A stretch of DNA of 64,000 nt from Tranzscheliella williamsii. Lineage: Eukaryota; Basidiomycota; Ustilaginomycetes; Ustilaginales; Ustilaginaceae. Shown one piece after another: positions 9,151 through 19,617 of this stretch. The stretch spans positions 1 through 64,000 of the forward strand of contig JALBYF010000072.1 of NCBI GenBank assembly GCA_023212725.1, written 5' to 3'. The notes beneath the pieces are model-generated. The model worked only from the letters and a program-made list of their open reading frames with translations, ran no database searches and had not been told where the DNA came from. Every line of letters starts with the position of its first letter. Within the stretch, counting starts at the first letter, position 1. The translations under genes were made by a program, and so were the position numbers.

Positions 9151-11700
9151 CTAGTGCGGTGCGTGCGGCGGCGGCTGGTTCGCCAAGCTTGCGAGTAGGA
9201 GGCAGAGCGGCGTCGTTGCCGCACCCTCGGCCGTTGCGCCAGCGAGGTAGCCGGTGCCCGGCGGATGCGACGGCACCAGCGGCGGGTCCGCCAGCACCGC
9301 CGCGCCGCCCAGCAGCTCGTTCAGCATCGTGCACCCTTCCACCGCCACCATCGCCTCCAGCTGCCCCCCCGCTGCCCTCCCGCCACCACCCACCCCGGCC
9401 ACAACGTCGCTGCAGCCACCGCCACGCAGATACTCGGTACCAATGTTGCGCATCGCTCCCACCGCTTCCGTCGATCGATACCCCAGATCCCCCGCCGCGT
9501 CGTCGCCCCCCGCCAGCCCGGCAATGGCCTTGTCCGCCTCGCCTGACGAGCGCTTTCGCTTGCTTGACGGTTCGTCTCCAGTGCCAGCGGAAATGGCGTC
9601 GCCAAACGTAGGCTGGCAGCCAGGCCAGCCTGCATCGATCGCATCCGATGGCGCCAGCAGCAACGCTCGTGCTCGGCCTACCAGCCGGCCGAGCTCTCGC
9701 CGGCTTTCGAGAATCCCGGGCACGCCGTGCTCGACAGAACTCAGCAACTCGACGGCGTTGCCAGCTTCCGCTAGCAGGGCGCGGCGCTCGCTATCCTTGT
9801 GCTTGATCGCTACAAAGACCAGCAGAGCGCCCGAGATCCAGAGGCTCGTGCCCAGGTCGTACAGCCACGGACTCGCGGCAATCGTGCCAATATACCAACG
9901 ACAGCTCTGGACGAATGGAACCGTGTACTGGAGGCAAAATGCCAACTCTGCGTCGTCTGGTTCGTGCGGCGGGGCAAGTGCCACGCTACTGTCGCTGCTG
10001 CTCTGCAGCGCAAGTCTCAAGCGGAGACGAGCAGAGTAAACGCTCTGCGACAGGAGGCAAGCCAGTATGCACGACGCTTGGCCGGTGTCCGTGAGCGGGA
10101 CGGCGAGGTGCAACGGAAGCGACCCCGCCCACCGATCTAGATGTGCCTCGAGCGTCCTGACCTCGCCGAGCAAAGTAGGCTCTTCAACAGCGTTCCCCGA
10201 GGCGCGAGCCAGCTCGAGCCGATGCAGCGTCGTCGTGAGCTGCGAGCTGATCTGCGCAAACGATAACAGCAGCACAAAACCCGCCGTCGTCCTCGCGCAC
10301 ATCTCGGGCTCCGGTGCTAGCGCAGTGGCCTGCATCGCTTCGTCGGGTATCAGAAAGGGCCGAGGCGAAGCGCATAGCAGCCGGTCCAGGATGTAGATAC
10401 ACCAGAGGATTCGTGGACGAGCTCGACCGACATAGCCTCCGCCCCTCCATGCATCGTCGGTATACAGACCAATCTGCCCGGCTGTTCTCACCGCATCTTC
10501 CAGCAGAGAAAGGGCGCCGACGGCAGAGCCTCGAGATGCTTGATAGTACGATTGCAGCGTAAGCGCTTGCACCAGCGCCAGATCAGCTCGGGTCTTTGCG
10601 CGTTCCGCCCAGAAACAGGAGGCCTGATATAGATACTTGGCCTGCGACGCTGCGCTCGCTGTGTTCAAGACGAGGTCGGTTGGTTCTGCAGAAGGAGGCT
10701 GCAAATCAGCGGCCAAGGACGATTTCGGCCTGCTCGCTACGTTGGCGCTAGAGGTCGCCAGTATGTTGCCGCCACACGCAAGAGCCGCAAATACAAGCGC
10801 CAGCGTGGATGGCTCGACACTGTCTGCTGGGTTCGATGCCACCAAAATCGTATGGACTGCTTTGGCCATTTCGGCGTAGGTGACGATCGGCAGGGTCGAC
10901 AGCACATGTGTCAAGAAGACGTCGAGCAGTCGATTCAGACTCTGCTCGGACAAAAGGCGGATCCAGTCCCGGCCAGCCGCAGACATGCTTGTTTCTTCCT
11001 GATCCTCATTGGTTTTCCAGAAGAGCTGCTCCGGATCACTGGCGGGTATCCATCCGCCACTCCGGCCGACGTGGGCATTGAGAAGCTGATGCGAGTCTTG
11101 GAGTATCGCTGAGGCTGGGGTCATGCTCCTCATCGCAGAGCTCGACGCCTTGTTCGGCTCCAGTGTCGCGGCGCCCGGTGGTCCAGGCCCATGGGCGCGC
11201 TGATAGTCGCAGCTGGCACTGCTGTGGCTTGGCGCTGAAAGGGCCTTCCCAGCAGCCCCTGTCGCCGCCCCATCATTGCGTGGGCCTGCTTCCTCGAACA
11301 ATCCATGATACAAGTGACTATCATAAGCAGGCGGTCGGTGCGCTTGTTTGTTGCACCGCTCTTGGCCCAAAAGGGACAGAGCGCTTTCCAGGCGAGCGAG
11401 CCTCTGTTCTAGCGCTTCGACATACCTCCGGCTATAGGCCGAGCGGTCCTTTGTGTCGACGTAGAGACATTGCTCCGCAAAGGCAGTGCAATGGCTGCAC
11501 GGCCTCTGTCCATTGCACTTGACCTTCTTCCTGCGACAGACCTCACAGGCTCGATAGACGCGCTTCCGTACATACCCCTCTAGGGTCACCTTGGCAAGGC
11601 TTGAGACCGGCGGAATAGCACTACAGCTTGCCGACACCTGCGGTGGCGAAGTGCAGTCCTTAGAACTGGCAGTGGGCGACAAGCTGGGGTCGTAGGGCAT
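9151..11700 (-). CDS. Zn2Cys6 binuclear-cluster transcription factor with fungal-specific TF domain
   Basis: Predicted nuclear regulator of 849 residues. The DNA-binding cluster is complete near the N-terminus: Cys52, 55, 62, 68, 71 and 78 with C-X2-C-X6-C-X5-C-X2-C-X6-C spacing. A short linker and a coiled-coil dimerisation element (YVEALEQRLARLESAL, about 93-110) follow. The middle region (about 240-620) has the helical pattern of the fungal-specific transcription factor domain, including QALTLQSYYQ and an RILWCIYILDRLL segment. The tail is Gly/Ala-rich. Target genes cannot be inferred. The ATG at 11700 is the first in frame and lies about 75 bp from a TTTATA sequence. Confidence 0.92.
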   Translation of the reverse strand: MPYDPSLSPTASSKDCTSPPQVSASCSAIPPVSSLAKVTLEGYVRKRVYRACEVCRRKKVKCNGQRPCSHCTAFAEQCLYVDTKDRSAYSRRYVEALEQRLARLESALSLLGQERCNKQAHRPPAYDSHLYHGLFEEAGPRNDGAATGAAGKALSAPSHSSASCDYQRAHGPGPPGAATLEPNKASSSAMRSMTPASAILQDSHQLLNAHVGRSGGWIPASDPEQLFWKTNEDQEETSMSAAGRDWIRLLSEQSLNRLLDVFLTHVLSTLPIVTYAEMAKAVHTILVASNPADSVEPSTLALVFAALACGGNILATSSANVASRPKSSLAADLQPPSAEPTDLVLNTASAASQAKYLYQASCFWAERAKTRADLALVQALTLQSYYQASRGSAVGALSLLEDAVRTAGQIGLYTDDAWRGGGYVGRARPRILWCIYILDRLLCASPRPFLIPDEAMQATALAPEPEMCARTTAGFVLLLSFAQISSQLTTTLHRLELARASGNAVEEPTLLGEVRTLEAHLDRWAGSLPLHLAVPLTDTGQASCILACLLSQSVYSARLRLRLALQSSSDSSVALAPPHEPDDAELAFCLQYTVPFVQSCRWYIGTIAASPWLYDLGTSLWISGALLVFVAIKHKDSERRALLAEAGNAVELLSSVEHGVPGILESRRELGRLVGRARALLLAPSDAIDAGWPGCQPTFGDAISAGTGDEPSSKRKRSSGEADKAIAGLAGGDDAAGDLGYRSTEAVGAMRNIGTEYLRGGGCSDVVAGVGGGGRAAGGQLEAMVAVEGCTMLNELLGGAAVLADPPLVPSHPPGTGYLAGATAEGAATTPLCLLLASLANQPPPHAPH

Positions 11701-11780
11701 GTCGAGTCAAAAGCCAGTGATACTGCCTATTTTGGAGCAGAAGCACTCGGCATCTGGACGATAGAAGAACGGCCTTTATA

Positions 11781-13188
11781 TCATCTAGGTGGCAAAGACA
11801 CAGCTAAAACTGCCCCGCATCGAGCAGAACAGAACCAACTATCGCTGCAAGCCTCTTCGAGGAGGATCCGAGGGAAGGGTACATGACGCCTCTGAAGCAA
11901 CGTAGCCGCTTTCATCTTGCAGTGGAGCCAGGACGCCGTAACCGACGCGATGATCAACGGCGAGCGCAAATTGCCGTAGGCAGGCAAAGAGAGGTTCACG
12001 ATCGGCGGGACGAGGCTGAACGGTGCGGGGAACGGCACAGCGGCAGCGCGGCACTGGTCGCCCACCGTCTATGTGAGCCGCCAAGCAGGTAGACCGAGCT
12101 CGGCCCGGGCGCACTACGCTGGCGATGGAGCTATTGCCGCGAGCTGTGGTAAAAGGCACCGTGCCGGATGAGCGGCTAGATTGTCTCGATCGAGAGAGCA
12201 TATCCACCAACATTGCCGACTTTACTTGCCGCAGCAGGCTTGCGTCTGCTTTGCGGAGAAAGGGTGGGAGATGGGCGCTGAATGCCGAGGATGAAGGATA
12301 ACACGGAGATGAGCTGGGGTGTCGTCACGATCGGGCCGAGGTTGGAGATGGCGCTTGCTGCCGGTCCCCAGTGGCCTTGTGGACGTGCCATAAGTGAAGC
12401 TGAAAAGGGCGCAAGACAGCGTACTGGGAATAAGCTCTACAGGGCCTCGTCAAGCCTGCGCAGAGCTCAACCTGATTCACTCTGCGCCACAGGATGAAGC
12501 GATGTGATGCCGCTACGACCAGTCGCTTCATCTCTCCTGCAGAGCGGTAGCAGATGAAATACAGCTGAGCCACAGAGTATCCCAGGAGACCAGCAGAGCT
12601 GCGGTAATCGAGAAGGCGCAGCCACAGTAGCAGAGGCCGGAAGCTCGAAATTGTGCCGAACGATCTGGGTGTACCGGCGCCGTCCCAGTTGAACCTATGG
12701 ATGGCGCCTGCAACAGATGAAGGAAAGCGAAGAGAAAGACGGCCGTCCTGAGGGGATGAAGGAAGGTTTCAAGGCTAGCCACTATTTCCTCGTCGGCGGC
12801 TGGCGTGAAAGTGCTGAGTCGAACCGTGTCGATGACGATGAGCCGCAGCGCCGCAATAAGCATCGACCTGGCTTTCAAGCTCGGTGGAATGAGCACAACG
12901 CGGTGCGCGAGCTCGGTGACCGACCGATATTGGCGACTTACGCGTGTCGATGCTGCATTCTGCAAGCACATACGACGCCGCAGCGAAGCATATGCCTCTG
13001 AGCCCATTCGAATAGATGCCGGCACTACTATGACGAACAGAGCGCGGACAAGCTGAGTAGGCAAGTAGATAGGCCAAGCAGACTGAGTTCCAACTGAGCT
13101 CCGTGATCAGTTGCATGCGGTGGTTTATTGAACTAGAATAGAAATACAGCTCCGGCAGACTGCGCTGCCGAAACAGATGCGGGATCAT
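11781..13188 (-). pseudogene. Possible split or decayed membrane-protein gene
   Basis: Several minus-strand frames in this 1.4 kb gap look hydrophobic and arranged in order but do not form one frame. At 12528-13064 a 178-codon open stretch (no ATG at its beginning) contains membrane-like runs such as ITAALLVSWDTLWL. At 12176-12391 another frame has TTPQLISVLSFILGI. At 11781-12065 a third continues with SLPAYGNLRSPLIIASV. A GTAAAG donor near 12230 and a CATAG acceptor near 12066 could join the last two; the first join is unresolved. An upstream ATG frame at 13188 is also hydrophobic. It could be a real multi-exon membrane protein, a decayed copy, or chance. I do not recognise the family. Confidence 0.25.
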
Positions 13189-13223
13189 GAGTAGTAAGCG
13201 GGAAGCGCGAAGGACGAATGGCC

Positions 13224-14893
13224 TCAGAGCTCTTCGATCACCAGGTCTTCTTCGTCTTCCTCCTCATCTTGAGCCTCTTCGGCACCGACGTCTTCCTTGG
13301 CGGTGTCATCCTCGAGGTCCTGAGCGGTGGTGGAAGACTCGTCCCTCTTGAGGATGTTGACCAGGCGAAGCACGGCTTCGGTGATCTTCTCATCCGGCTC
13401 GACGAGGTGGGCGGTTCGCACGACCACGTAGGCGCCACGCGCTCGCAGGCATTGGCGTCCATAGAGGTTGGTGCAGAGCAGTAACAGGGATTCGACGAGC
13501 ATCAGCCTCAGCGCCGGATCCCTCTCGCGCTTCTTGTCCTCTGGCAGCATCTGGCATGCCTCGGGAAGCTCTTCTTGATCTTCTAGATCCACCTCGGCCA
13601 TCTCCTTACCATCGCACAGCGGCAAGAGTAGATAGGGCAGCAAATCGATCGACGAGGGTGGTCGGCTTGTTGCGCGCAGCGCACCTGCCAAGATTTGGTC
13701 TTCGTCGTCTCGGAGCGGTGGCGGTGCAATGAGCAGCTTGTGGGCCGACTTGACAAAGAGGACGTTTTTGAGCGTGCTGATGACGCCGCCGCGACGAATG
13801 AGACTGGGATGCTCGGTGAAGGCCATGGTGCGTGCGACCGGATACTCGGTAGCAGGGGCTGCCACGCCCTGCTCATCTACACCGCGCACCAGAGCTGCCT
13901 GTGCAATGGCGGAGGCGGCAGCCGTCGAGGCTGACAGTGGACTGACAAACCAATCGCGACCGCGTGGCAATACGGTTGCATTGGCAAATACACTGGCGAG
14001 AAAGTGGCAGTTGGTCTTGCGCTTGATACGTGGCCGCCCGTCCGGCCCCTTGTCGACGTTGGCTGCTTGCTCTTGCTTGCCATCCGCCTCGGCCGCCTCG
14101 CGTGCACGCTTCTTCATGGCGTCCAGGTCGCTGCCCTGGGACGAGACGGTAGCGCCTTCCTCGAAAGCATCCAAAAGACGCGCCATAGCAGGCACTTTTT
14201 CTTCCACCTTCTTTGCTTTTTCAGCCAGCTTTGCGGCATAGGCGTCGGCAGCCGCCTTCTTTTCGGCGTACTGCGGGTCGTTGGGTTCCACCTCCATGCC
14301 TGTCAGCGCACTTTGCGCCTCCTCCATCTCTTCTGGGTCGATGAAGCTGTAGAAAGGCCGAGCTTGCACTTGAAGATCCAAAAGGAGAGCGCAGATCGAC
14401 TCGAGCTTGGTCAGGTTGGAGAGTAACATGCAGGCCAGATCGGCAAGCAGGGAGACTGGGTCGGCAATGTATCGAACCAAAAAGTCGAGAAAGTGCCTGT
14501 CTCCGATCTTGCGTGCCAGTATCAGGCTATCTGAGATGTTGATCAAAGCGCTGAAGGCATCGTGTGCGGTAATCTGTAGAGCGGCAAGGGGAGGAGTCGG
14601 GTCAGAATCTAGCCCATTGGCTCGGGATCGAGGCAGCAGCACAACAGACGTACAGGCTGGTCTTGACAGAGTCGCTTCAGATCCTCGACCGTATCCACCT
14701 GCTTTCCATCCCTGCCGATCAGAGGAGAGCCGTCTGGATTGCTGTGCTTGCTGATCAACAAGGAGCGCTGCGGGCTGTCTCGAGCGCTGAAGCCGACGAC
14801 GTTGCTGAGCGCTACCTGTCGCACCTGTGCATTTGGGTCGGACAGGAACGTGAGCACCTCCAGCTCTGGCCGCTGTGTGGTGGTCGTCGGCAT
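13224..14893 (-). CDS. HGH1: Hgh1/FAM203-family protein (eEF2-folding co-factor)
   Basis: In yeast Hgh1 is a cytosolic armadillo-like adaptor that helps chaperones fold translation elongation factor eEF2. Two exons: 14893-14654 (ATG at 14893) and 14573-13224. The 80-nt intron has a GTACGT donor and CTACAG acceptor, and joins ...QDQP to ITAHDAFSALINIS in frame. The protein is 529 residues, longer than yeast Hgh1 (about 394). Exon 1 has the N-terminal repeat (LEVLTFLSDPNAQVRQVAL). Exon 2 carries the DUF383/DUF384-like core (FLDFLVRYIADP..., LACMLLSNLTK) and ends in a strongly acidic tail. A charged insertion near the middle (KKVEEKV..., KKRAREAAEADGK) accounts for much of the extra length. Confidence 0.9.
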
Positions 14894-15617
14894 ACTGAGA
14901 AGCACGGCAGTCGGAAGGGGTGGTGGTGTCGGGCTCAGAAGCAGCCTACAAGGGGTGATCCTTCTTCTTCTTCTCCTTATTATTATTACGAGTGCGCAAC
15001 ATCGCCGTCATCTGCCAATCAATAATTTTTGTGATTTTCGCGTTTCTTTGGCCGGCAATCCAATCGTTGCAACGCTGCAATAATTCCAATTCCACGCGTG
15101 GAAGCGTTGAGACTAGGATCGCTCTGGATCGGCGATACGACGCGGTCAGATCGGAAAGCAATCGCAATCGCAATCGCAATCGCAATCGCAATCTGTATGG
15201 GAATCGGCTGAGCCTGGCTTGTGCCAAGGCTAGCGTGATTAGAAGCAGCGAATGCGAATACACCGACTCTAGCTATGTGTTGAATCTGTGAACGTTAGTG
15301 AGATGGCAACGTTGCAACACCAAACCAACTTCAGTGTCACTGATCTATTCACCATTGCCTTTCACCTAGTACGTGACACAGCTCCGCAGACGAAGCCAGG
15401 GTATTTGCTCTGCAGCTGGAGCGTTGACAGCAGCAAGATAGATTCGTGAGTCGTGGTTCAGGACCTGCTGCGTCATGGCCACGTGATGATCTAGGAGACG
15501 AACAGCTTGCCCGAAACATCGCGATTCGATACCTAGCGCATCTGGTCACAGCCACACATCTGTACCGCTTTCGTAGAGCCCGGCTTGCCGACGCGGACTG
15601 CTTCGACGTCGCTCGCC
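14894..15617. other. Divergent intergenic region between HGH1 and BUD6
   Basis: About 720 bp serving as promoter for both genes. It contains A/T-rich stretches (TATTATTATTA near 14,980) and a hexanucleotide microsatellite at 15158-15193. No gene is seen. Confidence 0.6.
15158..15193. repeat. (GCAATC)6 microsatellite
   Basis: Six perfect head-to-tail copies of GCAATC in the HGH1/BUD6 intergenic region. Being six bases long it would stay in frame if translated, but it lies outside the predicted coding sequences. Confidence 0.95.
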
Positions 15618-18600
15618 ATGTTTTCAAACTTGATGAACAACCGAAAGGCATCTGGCGATCGTGGCCAGACCTCTGCTGGACATCACCGCCTGTCTGCCAC
15701 CGGCGCGACTGTGACCGCTGATCGTATACGCCATCCACAGCACTTCTATGCCCCAGGCGAAACCGTCTCGCCGCCATCGCGCGACTATGCCTCGCCATCC
15801 AATGTAGAGCGACAGGATAGCACCGGCTCCTCTTCTACGCCCCCACCTTGGTCCAGTCCCACCGCAATGCAGCAGACCCGCTCACCAGCACAGCTTCCCG
15901 AAGAGATGCGCGCCAGGGAGAAACAGAGGCAGCTCGAGAGGGAGCAAGAGAGACACCACAGACAGTCAAACCGCTCTTCGCTCACCTCCTTGGCCCCCTC
16001 TACCGCGACCCATTCAGACCAGCCGACAAAGTACTCTTCCAACCACATGGAATCCTCTGTCACTCGGCTCCTTGTAGCCACCAAGATGCTGCTCGAGGCG
16101 CTCACAAAATGGTCCGTGGGTCAACGTTCCGAAGAAGATGTCTCGGACATCTACGTACGTCTAGGGAACGACTTTAATTCTGCCAAACTTGCTTTCGGTT
16201 CTTACGGCATCGATATGACCAACCTCAGCTCCGTCCCAGACGATCTACGCGATTGTCTCGAACGCTGTCTGTCCGAGGAGGCCGCACCTTCCGTTCTCGA
16301 AATCCATCTGCCTCGCATCCGTGAAATCATCATCAATCTTCTACAAGGGCTCAAGATGAAGCAGGCCCAGTACAAGCAGCTCCTCGTCCAACAGCGCGCA
16401 GCCAGAGAAGCCACGCGCAGCAGTATCATCGCCGATTCCATTACGCAGCCGTCGCAGCATCGCATGTCCGCACCGAGATCCTCTCGCCAGGGTTTCAGCG
16501 ATGTCACGCCGTCCAAAGCAGCCTCGACATCTGGCTCCGCTTCGAACGCTACCTCTCTGCAAGCAGGGCCATCAGATATCTTGCACCGAACCAGCTCGGC
16601 CGGCGCTGTTCTCTCCTCCGATCGCTCTTCGGTTGCAACCAGCGGTGGCGAATCCACAGAAGCTAACATGCTGCACTCCAATCTCAGATCACCGAGCGCC
16701 CTCACACGTCCACCCAACCGCGTCGTTCGAACAGGCAGCGACCGTACCTCCGATCGGAGCGCTGACAGCTCACCTGCTTTCGTGCAAGAGGCGCTTTCTC
16801 CGTCCATGCCATCGGAACGCATTGACCTGCCTCAGCAAACCGACTCCGCTGATGTGACACCAAAATTACCCTACACTGAGGGCCACTTGCTCGTTGATGA
16901 CGGGCCGCAAGCTAGTGACGTTCGTGCCGAGATTACCGAAGACATCTTGGATGACGAAGGGATGCCGGACGACAAGACCAGCGGCCGCACTTCACAGCGG
17001 CTTAGTGGACGCTCGCCGCGGCACATCTCGCGCCCCTCGGTTGACACTGCGGATCTCAGTGATCATGATCCAAGTCTGCGAGCACTCAAGAACCGAGATG
17101 CACTCGAGAGACGTGCCAGCAAGCGTTTCAGCGCCTACACCTTCAACAAGATGGGCGTCGGCCAGAGCTTTAGCCAGGGCCTAGGCATGAACATGTTTCC
17201 CACTGCAGGCGCCGCCGGCGGTAGTCCGCTGCCCGATCGCAAGGGTGCCGAAAGGCGCGGAAGCAATGCTCGCAGGGTTGTTCGACCGCCTCTTCCCGAC
17301 TCAGCGCCTGGCAGCGAAGCGGTCAGTCCGGCTGCCATCAACCGCACCGGTGACTTCTTTTCCTCGGCTACCGCAGCCACCCGCCCCGTCCCGCGATCAA
17401 AAAGTTCCACAGTCGAAAACCGTATAGAGTCGATCGAAGAGGTCAGAACACCCACTTCCGCCTCGTTCGGAACTGATGTCCGCACCCCTTCGCCGGAAAA
17501 GGCGGCAGAACCATCTGGTCAACCCAACAGCGCTGCACCCGGCCGAGGCGCCAACGATCTTCTTTCGCCCGGCCACCCAAACAGGATCACCTCTCAGGCG
17601 ATCAGCTCGACCGAGTCCTTGCCCTTTGTCGACGCCCAAGCTCCCCCTTCGGATGTTGTCGAATCGGTGGGGGCTGCTGTAGCCGGCTTTGGCTTGTCTG
17701 CCGGAGCACAGCAGACGTCTTTGGCTCCCTTGCCGTCCCCGACGCAGAGCCATTCTGGTGTTCTCCACCTGTTCTTACAACTCGGCCGCCAGACGCGCAA
17801 GGCGATTGTCGAGCTTGATGCGACCAACCCGCTGACTCGTGGCATCAGCGTGGCCAAGCTCCGCATGCTGTTCATGGATAGATTCGCTTACTCTCCTGGC
17901 ATGGACGATTTCCCCACTATCTATCTCAAGGACGCAGTCAGCGGCGTCACATACGAGCTCGAAGACCTGAACGACGTTCAAGAGGGGAGCCTGTTGACCC
18001 TCAACATTGAGCCTCTGGACCAAGTCAAGCAGCATCTAGATCTCTCGCTCGGCAACATCACGCGCGAGCTGCGCGAGCTGAAAGCCTCGCTGGCCGAGAG
18101 GGAGCGCGACGCTCGGCGCATGTCTCACGGATTTGTCAATGGCGAGGCTGCGCTGGCGAGCCTCAACCAGACACCTACCAAGATCACCGATTCGCAGTTT
18201 CAAGCAGCTGGCCAGAGGGTTGCGCAGCTGAAACGGGCCAACACTCATGGCGCCGGTGCGCACGATGCCGGCGAGCCGGGCGGGATCCCCCGCATCTCGC
18301 TCGATGCGCCCGCCCTGACGCCGTCCCAGTCCGGCTTCGCCTCTGGCTCCCGCATCGCCCACGAACTCAAGGTCCAGTTCGACGAGCTGCAAAATCTACG
18401 CCGCGAGTTCGCAGTCACCCGGCAGCTGCAGAGCGACTTTGAGACCGACATCAAGGCCATCCTATCCACGGTGCGGGAAAAGGCGAGCAAGGTGCGCGAG
18501 ATCGCCTCGACCAAGGTGGCCGCCGAGCGCAACTTTATCGTTGCCGGCAAGTCCAAGCTCGACTCGACCTCGCAGGACCTCTTGACGCTGATCGAGGATC

Positions 18601-19358
18601 TGCAGGATACGGTGGACGACCTCAAGTCGGACGTGATCCAGCGGGGCGTCAAGCCGAAGCCTGCGGTTGTCAAGCAGATCATGGAGGATATCGAAAAGGC
18701 GACGACGGGTCTGCTGGACCTGGAGCAGTATGTGCAGACGGTCAAGCCGAGCTGGAAAAAGACGTGGGAGACGGAGCTGCAGAACATTGTCGACGAGCAG
18801 GAGTTCCTCAACCACGAGGAGGGGCTCATGTCGGATCTGCGCGACGATCTGACCGCCCTGAAGGAGGTCTTTAGCAACATCCAGCAGGTGGTCAAGCTGC
18901 GCGGCGGCTCGGGCAAGGGGGGCAAGTACATCCCGCCACTGCCGGAAGACGGGCACGAGGGGCTGTCGACGGTGATGATGGAGGTCAAGACGCAGGCGGT
19001 GAACCACGAGAAGCGGCTCCGCGCGCTGCAGGCGGCCGAGCGCCAGCGCCAGAAGGACATGCTCGCCGCCAAGACGCAGGACGAGTTCTCCGAGGAGCTT
19101 GCCGGGTTTGTCGACAAAAAGGTCCTCCGCAAGACCGGCGGCGTGCTCGAGGCAGAGCGTGTCCGCCAGCGCCGCGACCACGCCACCCGCAAGGCCATGT
19201 TCGGCGGCGGCGGCCCCGGCGGCGTCCCCATCACACCCCCCACCGCCGACGGCAAGCCCAAGAAACTCCTCCTCGGCAAACACACACCCCCTCCCGCCAC
19301 CTCCCCCGCCGCCACCGCCGCTTCTCTCTCCCCCGCCAGCGTGCCCTCCGCGCCCTAG
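15618..19358 (+). CDS. BUD6: Actin-interacting protein 3 / Bud6 polarity factor
   Basis: Bud6/Aip3 binds actin monomers and formins to promote actin-cable assembly at growing tips. The protein has 1246 residues from the ATG at 15618 (MFSNLMNN...). The N-terminal AIP3 region spans about 147-255 (SVTRLLVATKMLLEALTKW... to LQGLKMKQAQYKQL). A long Ser/Pro-rich disordered segment follows. The conserved C-terminal half begins at about 715 (VLHLFLQLGRQTRKAI) and runs through predicted helical and coiled-coil segments to about 1180, covering the core and flank regions that bind formin and actin in yeast. No intron is seen. The last 60 residues are Pro/Gly/Ala-rich. It would cooperate with the Arp2/3 subunit encoded at 57 kb only in the general sense of actin nucleation. 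Confidence 0.93.
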   Translation: MFSNLMNNRKASGDRGQTSAGHHRLSATGATVTADRIRHPQHFYAPGETVSPPSRDYASPSNVERQDSTGSSSTPPPWSSPTAMQQTRSPAQLPEEMRAREKQRQLEREQERHHRQSNRSSLTSLAPSTATHSDQPTKYSSNHMESSVTRLLVATKMLLEALTKWSVGQRSEEDVSDIYVRLGNDFNSAKLAFGSYGIDMTNLSSVPDDLRDCLERCLSEEAAPSVLEIHLPRIREIIINLLQGLKMKQAQYKQLLVQQRAAREATRSSIIADSITQPSQHRMSAPRSSRQGFSDVTPSKAASTSGSASNATSLQAGPSDILHRTSSAGAVLSSDRSSVATSGGESTEANMLHSNLRSPSALTRPPNRVVRTGSDRTSDRSADSSPAFVQEALSPSMPSERIDLPQQTDSADVTPKLPYTEGHLLVDDGPQASDVRAEITEDILDDEGMPDDKTSGRTSQRLSGRSPRHISRPSVDTADLSDHDPSLRALKNRDALERRASKRFSAYTFNKMGVGQSFSQGLGMNMFPTAGAAGGSPLPDRKGAERRGSNARRVVRPPLPDSAPGSEAVSPAAINRTGDFFSSATAATRPVPRSKSSTVENRIESIEEVRTPTSASFGTDVRTPSPEKAAEPSGQPNSAAPGRGANDLLSPGHPNRITSQAISSTESLPFVDAQAPPSDVVESVGAAVAGFGLSAGAQQTSLAPLPSPTQSHSGVLHLFLQLGRQTRKAIVELDATNPLTRGISVAKLRMLFMDRFAYSPGMDDFPTIYLKDAVSGVTYELEDLNDVQEGSLLTLNIEPLDQVKQHLDLSLGNITRELRELKASLAERERDARRMSHGFVNGEAALASLNQTPTKITDSQFQAAGQRVAQLKRANTHGAGAHDAGEPGGIPRISLDAPALTPSQSGFASGSRIAHELKVQFDELQNLRREFAVTRQLQSDFETDIKAILSTVREKASKVREIASTKVAAERNFIVAGKSKLDSTSQDLLTLIEDLQDTVDDLKSDVIQRGVKPKPAVVKQIMEDIEKATTGLLDLEQYVQTVKPSWKKTWETELQNIVDEQEFLNHEEGLMSDLRDDLTALKEVFSNIQQVVKLRGGSGKGGKYIPPLPEDGHEGLSTVMMEVKTQAVNHEKRLRALQAAERQRQKDMLAAKTQDEFSEELAGFVDKKVLRKTGGVLEAERVRQRRDHATRKAMFGGGGPGGVPITPPTADGKPKKLLLGKHTPPPATSPAATAASLSPASVPSAP

Positions 19359-19617
19359 CCACCCCCATCACCTTTCCCACACCCGCACGTACATGAGCGC
19401 AGCTGCATGCCCCCAACCACACGCTTGCGCTACTACTGTCGCTCGCACTGCGCGATTTATTCTCTGCCTAGACACAGTACACTACTGCAGTATTCTTTAG
19501 CTCCAGCTTAATTGATTACACACCCGGTGCACTACACCGAACACAGACGGGATGATTACGTCTGGAGAAAGAGGGTATGCTTCGGGTGTGGTGCGATTGT
19601 GCGGAGGTGAGGCGGGG

